From the NCBI RefSeq assembly GCF_003996995.1, contig NZ_RZTT01000007.1, positions 1-41,053 on the forward strand: 41,053 nucleotides of DNA, given 5' to 3'. The notes under the pieces were generated by a model that was not told where the DNA came from, searched no databases, and saw nothing but the letters and a program-made list of their open reading frames with translations. A program made the position numbers and the translations under genes. Source of the DNA: Mesorhizobium sp. M7A.T.Ca.US.000.02.2.1. GTDB lineage: Bacteria > Pseudomonadota > Alphaproteobacteria > Rhizobiales > Rhizobiaceae. Shown here one piece after another: positions 36,254 through 41,053 of the stretch; the stretch's first letter is position 1; each line of letters starts with the position of its first letter.

Positions 36254-37756
36254 ATGTTTGGTAAAAGAGGCAGCGACGACGGCAACCGGTTCACGCCGGA
36301 ATTTCGCCAGCCAGCACCGGCGCCGGTTGCGCCGCCGGCTGCAAGTTCCATGGACACGGCGGTTCTGACCCGGCCCGCGGCGGCGCCAAGCGCGCCTGTC
36401 GCGCCGCCGGCGCGCCGTGCCGTCGAGGCACCGCCATTGGCGCCTGAGCCGAAGCGGGCACAGCGCGAAAAGAGCGAAACTTATTACGACACCAAGAGCC
36501 AGGTCTTCTCCGCGCTCATCGACACCATCGATCTGTCGCAGCTTTCCAAGCTTGATCCTGAAAGTGCGCGCGAGGAAATCCGCGATATCGTCAACGACAT
36601 CATCGCGATCAAGAACTTCGCAATGACGATCGCCGAGCAGGAAGAGCTGCTCGAGGACATCTGCAACGACGTGCTCGGCTATGGGCCGCTCGAGCCGCTG
36701 CTCGCCCGCGACGACATCGCCGACATCATGGTCAACGGCTCCAGGAACGTCTACATCGAAGTCAACGGCAAGGTCGAACAGACCGGTATCCGCTTTCGTG
36801 ACAATCAGCAGCTCCTCAACATCTGCCAGCGTATCGTCAGCCAGGTTGGCCGCCGCGTCGACGAATCCAGCCCGATCTGCGACGCGCGCCTTCCCGACGG
36901 CTCCCGCGTCAACGTCATCGCGCCGCCACTCTCCATCGATGGCGCCACGCTCACCATCCGCAAATTCAAGAAGGACAAGCTGACGCTCGATCAGCTGGTC
37001 AAGTTCGGCGCCATCTCGCCGCAGGGCGCCGAAGTTCTCAAGATCATCAGTCGTGTTCGCTGCAACATCGTGATCTCGGGCGGCACCGGTTCGGGCAAGA
37101 CCACGCTGCTCAATTGCCTGACCAACTATATCGACCGCGAGGAGCGCGTCATCACCTGCGAAGACTCGGCCGAGCTGCAATTGCAGCAGCCGCATGTGGT
37201 GCGCCTCGAAACCCGCCCGCCCAATCTGGAGGGCGAGGGTGAGGTGACGATGCGCGACCTGGTCAAGAACTGTCTGCGCATGCGGCCCGAGCGCATCATC
37301 GTCGGCGAAGTGCGCGGACCCGAGGTGTTCGATCTTCTGCAGGCGATGAACACCGGCCATGACGGCTCGATGGGCACGATCCACTCGAACAGCCCGCGCG
37401 AATGCCTGAACCGTATCGAATCCATGATTGCGATGGGCGGTTATTCGCTGCCGCAGAAGACAGTGCGCGAAATCGTCGTCGGCTCCATCGACGTGATCAT
37501 CCAGGCGGCGCGCCTGCGCGACGGATCGCGCCGCATCACCCACATCACCGAGGTGATCGGGATGGAAGGCGACGTCATCATCACGCAGGATATCGTCCTC
37601 TACAACATCAAGGGTGAGGACGCCAACGGCAGGCTGTTGGGTGAGCACGTATCGACGGGCATCGGCCGTCCGCATTTCTGGGAGCGCGCACGCTATTACG
37701 GCGAGGAGCAGCGTCTCGCCATTGCGCTCGAGGCGATGGAGAAACGCGCTGACTGA
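36254..37756 (+). CDS. cpaF: Type II/IV secretion-type ATPase CpaF/TadA
   Basis: A 500-residue hexameric motor ATPase that drives Flp pilus extension. A Pro/Ala-rich N-terminal linker (about 15-70) precedes a three-helix region. The core has Walker [16 protein letters not shown] (275-289), an Asp box [21 protein letters not shown], Walker [18 protein letters not shown] and a His box [25 protein letters not shown]. Length fits the family. It lies between cpaE and tadB with gaps of about 29 bases on either side. Confidence 0.97.
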   Translation: MFGKRGSDDGNRFTPEFRQPAPAPVAPPAASSMDTAVLTRPAAAPSAPVAPPARRAVEAPPLAPEPKRAQREKSETYYDTKSQVFSALIDTIDLSQLSKLDPESAREEIRDIVNDIIAIKNFAMTIAEQEELLEDICNDVLGYGPLEPLLARDDIADIMVNGSRNVYIEVNGKVEQTGIRFRDNQQLLNICQRIVSQVGRRVDESSPICDARLPDGSRVNVIAPPLSIDGATLTIRKFKKDKLTLDQLVKFGAISPQGAEVLKIISRVRCNIVISGGTGSGKTTLLNCLTNYIDREERVITCEDSAELQLQQPHVVRLETRPPNLEGEGEVTMRDLVKNCLRMRPERIIVGEVRGPEVFDLLQAMNTGHDGSMGTIHSNSPRECLNRIESMIAMGGYSLPQKTVREIVVGSIDVIIQAARLRDGSRRITHITEVIGMEGDVIITQDIVLYNIKGEDANGRLLGEHVSTGIGRPHFWERARYYGEEQRLAIALEAMEKRAD

Positions 37757-37785
37757 CGCATGCTGGGGTGTAAGGGTTCGGGCCA

Positions 37786-38799
37786 ATGTTTGGAATTGAC
37801 GGCACAGTACTGGCGTTTGTCGTGCTCGCCGGCTTCAGCGCCGGCGCCGTCGCCTATGCATTTCTGTTCACCCGGATCAGCAACGAGAAACAGGTCGGCA
37901 AGCGGCTCGAAACGATCAAGACCGCCGAGACGGATCGCTCCGTCGTCAAGGCCTCGCGTGACCGCGTGGCGGAAGCCGTCAAGCGGCGCAAATCGGTTCA
38001 GGATTCGCTCAACGAACTCGACGCCAAGCAGAAAACCAAGGACAGCCGCGTCAAGAAACCGCCGCTGAAAGCCCAGCTTCGTCAGGCCGGCCTCAAGACC
38101 ACCATCGAGCGTTTCTATATATATTCCGCAATATGCGGCGTCGTTTTGACGATTGTCGCCTTTGTGGCCGGAGCCCCGCTGATCGCCTTGCCGGGCGTGC
38201 TGCTGGCCGGGGGGCTGGGCCTGCCGCGCTGGTTCGTCACGTTTCGTCGCGCCCGCCGGGTCAAGGCATTCCTCAACGAATTTCCAAATGCGCTCGACAT
38301 CATCGTGCGCGCGGTCAAATCCGGCCTGCCGCTGAACGACGCCGTGCGCTTGATCGCCAACGAATCGCCCGAACCCGTGAAGACCGAGTTTCGCCGCATC
38401 GTCGATTCACAGCAGATGGGCCTCTCTATCCCCGACGCGACCTTGCGCATGCCCGAAACCATGCCTTGCACCGAGGCAAGCTTCTTCGGCATCGTTATCC
38501 AGATACAGTCGCAGGCCGGCGGCAATCTCTCCGAGGCGCTGGGCAATCTTTCGCGCGTGCTTCGCGATCGCAAGAAGATGAAAGCCAAGGTCGCGGCGCT
38601 GTCGATGGAAGCGAAGGCGTCCGCCGCGATCATCGGCGCGCTGCCCTTCATCGTCGCCTTTCTCGTCTACCTGTCGAGCCCGGCCTACCTGATGCCGCTC
38701 TTCAACACCAGCGTCGGAAACCTGATCCTTGGTTGCTCTGCGGTCTGGATGTCGATCGGCATCCTGGTGATGCGCAAGATGATGAACTTCGAAGTCTAG
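37786..38799 (+). CDS. tadB: Tad inner-membrane platform protein TadB
   Basis: A 337-residue GspF-type platform protein. One N-terminal membrane segment (about 6-27) is followed by a Lys/Arg-rich cytoplasmic stretch (35-100), two central segments (about 107-150) and the GspF domain (LNEFPNALDIIVRAVKSGLPLNDAVRLIA to RKKMKAKVAALSMEAKASA). Two more segments lie at the end (about 283-302 and 308-327). It would bind CpaF on the cytoplasmic side. The ATG at 37786 has AAGGG upstream; tadC begins 9 bases after its stop. Confidence 0.94.
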   Translation: MFGIDGTVLAFVVLAGFSAGAVAYAFLFTRISNEKQVGKRLETIKTAETDRSVVKASRDRVAEAVKRRKSVQDSLNELDAKQKTKDSRVKKPPLKAQLRQAGLKTTIERFYIYSAICGVVLTIVAFVAGAPLIALPGVLLAGGLGLPRWFVTFRRARRVKAFLNEFPNALDIIVRAVKSGLPLNDAVRLIANESPEPVKTEFRRIVDSQQMGLSIPDATLRMPETMPCTEASFFGIVIQIQSQAGGNLSEALGNLSRVLRDRKKMKAKVAALSMEAKASAAIIGALPFIVAFLVYLSSPAYLMPLFNTSVGNLILGCSAVWMSIGILVMRKMMNFEV

Positions 38800-38808
38800 G
38801 ATGCTGGC

Positions 38809-39831
38809 ATGACCGAGCAAGTCATCAAGACCCTGACGGATCCGAGCTTCCTGATCGCGATGCTGGTCGCGATAGCGGTGTTTGCGACCGTCTTCACCTT
38901 GCTGCCGGCGTTTGGCGGAAACCAGCTCAAGTCACGCATGAAATCCGTTGCGCTGGAACGCGACGAACTGCGTGCGCAACAGCGCGCCCGGCTTGCGGTC
39001 GAGGCCGACCGCCGTCGCAAGGGCTTGCGCGAGGAACAGTCGATCGGCATGCGCAACATTGTCGACCGGCTGGATCTGAGACGCGCGCTCGCCGATGAAG
39101 GCACCTTGCAGAAACTCAAGGTGGCCGGCTTTCGTGGACAGAATCCGCTGACGCGGTTTCTTTTCTTCCGTCTCGTGCTTCCTTTTGTCGGTTTCGCGCT
39201 GGCCGCAATCTACATCTTCGTGCTCGGAGGACTGCCCGACAAGCCATTGGTCATCAGGCTGTTCGTCTGCATCCTCGTTGCTTACGGCGGCTTCTACGCA
39301 CCGGTCATCTACGTCAACAACCGCGCCACCAAGCGCAAGCAGTCGATCCAGATGGCATGGCCGGATGGGCTCGATCTGATGCTGATCTGCGTCGAATCGG
39401 GCATGTCGGTGGAAGCGGCACTGCGCAAGGTCGCCGACGAGATCGGCGCGCAATCGGTGGCGCTGGCGGAAGAGTTCATCCTCACCAACGCCGAGCTTTC
39501 CTACCTGCCGGAGCGCAAGCAGGCCTACGAGAACCTGGCAAGCCGCACCGGCCTGGATTCGGTCAAGTCGGTGTCGCAGGCGCTCGTCCAGGCCGAGCGT
39601 TACGGCACGCCGGTGGCGCATGCACTGCGCGTGCTTGCCGCAGAAAGCCGCGACATGCGCATGAATGCGGCCGAGAAGAAGGCCGCTGCCCTGCCGCCAA
39701 AGCTCACAGTGCCGATGATCCTGTTTTTCCTGCCGGTGCTCTTCGCCATCATCCTGGGTCCCGCCGGCATTCAGGTCAGCCAGCGCGGTATCTTCGGCGA
39801 TCATCCGGCGCCGGCAACAAACGCCCAGTAG
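38809..39831 (+). CDS. tadC: Tad inner-membrane platform protein TadC
   Basis: A 340-residue GspF-type paralogue of TadB. An N-terminal membrane segment (LIAMLVAIAVFATVFTLLP) is followed by an Arg/Glu-rich stretch, two central segments (about 125-170) and the GspF domain (MAWPDGLDLMLICVESGMSVEAALRKVADEIG). The final segment is VPMILFFLPVLFAIILGPAGI. It ends the rightward cpaA-tadC series, followed by a perfect bidirectional terminator. Confidence 0.94.
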   Translation: MTEQVIKTLTDPSFLIAMLVAIAVFATVFTLLPAFGGNQLKSRMKSVALERDELRAQQRARLAVEADRRRKGLREEQSIGMRNIVDRLDLRRALADEGTLQKLKVAGFRGQNPLTRFLFFRLVLPFVGFALAAIYIFVLGGLPDKPLVIRLFVCILVAYGGFYAPVIYVNNRATKRKQSIQMAWPDGLDLMLICVESGMSVEAALRKVADEIGAQSVALAEEFILTNAELSYLPERKQAYENLASRTGLDSVKSVSQALVQAERYGTPVAHALRVLAAESRDMRMNAAEKKAAALPPKLTVPMILFFLPVLFAIILGPAGIQVSQRGIFGDHPAPATNAQ

Positions 39832-39854
39832 CGGCAAGGCAAATTCCTGCATTC

Positions 39855-39901
39855 CCTCAAACGAAGAAGCCGCGCATGCAGCGCGGCTTCTTCGTTTGAG
39901 G
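39855..39901. terminator. Bidirectional terminator between tadC and the TadD-like gene
   Basis: A perfect 21-bp inverted repeat (39855-39875 with 39881-39901) around a 5-base ATGCA loop lies between two converging genes. Both arms have runs of T or A near the ends (CTTCTTCGTTTG), so it can act on both strands. Confidence 0.85.
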
Positions 39902-39918
39902 TTGTTGGGATTGTGGTC

Positions 39919-40746
39919 TCAGTTGGTCGCGGATTTCGGCTTGTCCTGGTCCTTGAGCTGGCTCCAGGCATTCTGCTGGGCCAGCATCTGCCTGAGATAG
40001 GCGACGTTTGCCTGCGCCTGTTCGGGCGAGAGCTCCTGCGAGGCGATCTTCTCGGCCTCGTCGAACCGGCCTTGCAGGCCGACGACCAGTGCCAGGTTCT
40101 GGCGGACGCGGCTGTCCGCATTCGGCTGCTGCGCGGCCGAGCGCATATAGGTTTCGGCGGTGCGCAGGTCACCTTCCAGCACATACGACATGCCAAGATT
40201 GGAGAGCACGGAAGGCTCGTTCGGCTTAAGGTCGAGCGCCTTGCGGTAAAGCTGGCGCGCATCGTCCTTCTGGCCGGTCTGGTCGAGGATGGCCGCTTCG
40301 GCCGACACCAGCTTCCAGTCGGGATATTCCGGTGTTTGAGCGCGGCGCACGGCGTCGAGTGCCGCCTCGAACTGGCCATTGGCGGCCAGCGCCTTGCCGT
40401 AGGAGGCAAGAACGTCACGATCCTTGGGCAAAGCGATGGCGAGCTTGCGCATCACTGCCAGCGACTGATCGGCGTCGCCATCCATCTGCAATGCCGCCGC
40501 ATAATTCGTCGCGATCCGCTTGTCGTTGGGGTTCTTCGCGTAGGATTGGCCGAGTGCGCCGGTGGCATTGTGCAGTTCCCCGGCCGACATGCTTTCCAGC
40601 GGTTTGCCGCTGGTGCGTGCGATAGAGCCGGTGGAGAGCTTGTCGGTTCCGCAGCCGGCGACGCCCGCCGCCAGCGCCAGCACAAGGGCCGTGGTGATGA
40701 GCCGTTTTCCCCTGGCGTTGATCCTGCGGTTGGTCGGCATGGCCAC
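39919..40746 (-). CDS. TadD-like TPR lipoprotein
   Basis: A 275-residue lipoprotein. The lipobox AAGVAGC puts the lipidated residue at Cys32, and a Lys/Arg-rich start precedes it. Tetratricopeptide repeats fill most of the rest: SAGELHNATGALGQSYAKNP, NYAAALQMDGDADQSL, VLASYGKALAANGQFEAAL, ARQLYRKALDLKPNEPSVL, SNLGMSYVLEGDLRTAE and NLALVVGLQGRFDEAEKIA. TadD proteins help place the secretin. The GTG at 40746 has GGAGG at ideal distance; ATG 40740 is two codons later. It is read toward tadC, divergent from the aminopeptidase gene. Confidence 0.88.
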   Translation of the reverse strand: MAMPTNRRINARGKRLITTALVLALAAGVAGCGTDKLSTGSIARTSGKPLESMSAGELHNATGALGQSYAKNPNDKRIATNYAAALQMDGDADQSLAVMRKLAIALPKDRDVLASYGKALAANGQFEAALDAVRRAQTPEYPDWKLVSAEAAILDQTGQKDDARQLYRKALDLKPNEPSVLSNLGMSYVLEGDLRTAETYMRSAAQQPNADSRVRQNLALVVGLQGRFDEAEKIASQELSPEQAQANVAYLRQMLAQQNAWSQLKDQDKPKSATN

Positions 40747-40856
40747 CTAAGCCTCCATTCATGCGCGGCCATTGCGTGGCCGTCTTCCCTCCCGCAGAAA
40801 TATTCTGTTAACCCTAACGGACGGTTAAGAACGGCGACTCACACGGAGAACATCGC

Positions 40857-41053
40857 ATGCCTGTCGAACTCGTCGGGAAGACATTGCCGGGCGCGCTGCC
40901 GGTCCATCTGGTCGCCAGGGACGGTCTGGACGCGGCCGGCCTTGCGCCGGCCGCTGTCGCCTGGGCCAGGGCCAACGGCTTTTCCGGCGAGGCAGGCAGG
41001 ACGCTGGTCGTGCCCGGCGAAAACGGGGCGCTCGGCGGCGCCTTGTTTGGTAT
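40857..41053 (+). CDS. M17 leucyl aminopeptidase family protein, N-terminal part
   Basis: The first 65 residues of a gene that runs out of the window. The N-terminus MPVELVGKTLPGALPVHLVA, then WARANGFSGEAGRTLVVPGENGALGGALFG, matches the start of the rhizobial leucyl aminopeptidase family (recognition from memory). The ATG at 40857 has CGGAG upstream. The catalytic metal-binding domain lies outside the window, so the call rests on the N-terminal domain only. A CtrA-like half-site pair (CTAA-N7-TTAA, 40814-40828) lies in the divergent gap with the TadD-like gene. Confidence 0.7.
   Translation, partial: MPVELVGKTLPGALPVHLVARDGLDAAGLAPAAVAWARANGFSGEAGRTLVVPGENGALGGALFG

Noticed and set aside
35711..37786. 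A 691-codon minus-strand frame opposite cpaE and cpaF
   Set aside because: Spans two certain genes on the other strand and has shadow-like composition.
39855..39901. The long palindrome as an attachment or recombination site
   Set aside because: No integrase, tRNA or direct repeats nearby; position between converging genes fits a terminator.

Overview
The window is about 41 kb of G+C-rich alphaproteobacterial chromosome. Gene content and order point to the Rhizobiales, most likely Mesorhizobium or a close relative (inference from protein-level recognition, no search run). The markers are nusA with a fused YlxR/L7Ae protein before infB, irr divergent from fabA-fabB-fabI, the dnaA/dnaN/recF set beside rpsT, and a complete Tad/Cpa pilus locus with Rhizobiales-type CpaA-F. 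There are no tRNA or rRNA genes, CRISPR arrays, insertion sequences or phage genes. Almost everything is housekeeping or core accessory DNA.

Layout. (1) 1-9393, plus strand: translation and RNA-metabolism block, nusA (C-terminal part only), ylxR/L7Ae fusion, infB, rbfA, truB, a CorA-type metal transporter, rpsO and pnp. The 276-bp rpsO-pnp spacer is packed with hairpins. (2) 9448-12232: an RsmC-like methyltransferase convergent with a GGDEF/EAL protein whose GGDEF half is degenerate. (3) 12233-15771: fabI, fabB and fabA on the minus strand, divergent from the iron regulator irr, followed by a decayed remnant of a small membrane-protein gene. (4) 15772-20011: an exported SH3-domain protein, a D-2-hydroxyacid dehydrogenase, a GNAT acetyltransferase, a MoeB/ThiF-like E1 enzyme without the usual zinc cysteines, and recF. 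(5) 20217-24428: dnaN, dnaA, an 800-bp A+T-richer gap with DnaA-box-like words (candidate origin or dnaA control region), and rpsT with a clear promoter and terminator. (6) 24490-28579: enoyl-CoA hydratase, mutM, deoB and an exported PhnD-like binding protein. (7) 28617-40746: the Tad pilus locus. Two TadE/TadG-type minor pilins and a stand-alone secretin N-domain protein read left, and the Flp pilin gene and cpaA-B-C-D-E-F-tadB-tadC read right. A TadD-like TPR lipoprotein converges on tadC across a long bidirectional terminator. (8) 40857 to the end: start of an M17-family aminopeptidase gene.

How the parts work together. Region 1 supplies transcription antitermination, initiation, 30S maturation and RNA decay. 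Region 3 supplies unsaturated fatty-acid synthesis next to the haem/iron regulator. Region 5 is the replication-initiation set. Region 7 encodes pilin (Flp), prepilin peptidase (CpaA), secretin (CpaC) with its lipoprotein (CpaD), assembly factors (CpaB, CpaE), the motor ATPase (CpaF) and the inner-membrane platform (TadB, TadC).

I did not find a clearly new multi-gene system. The features most worth a second look are non-coding: the four-hairpin pnp leader, a family of three mosaic palindromic repeats (one carrying a nested hairpin and abutting the recF start, one filling the echA-mutM gap), CtrA-like half-site pairs across the pilus promoters, and the dnaA-rpsT gap. Among proteins, the zinc-less MoeB-like enzyme and the stand-alone secretin N-domain protein stand out.
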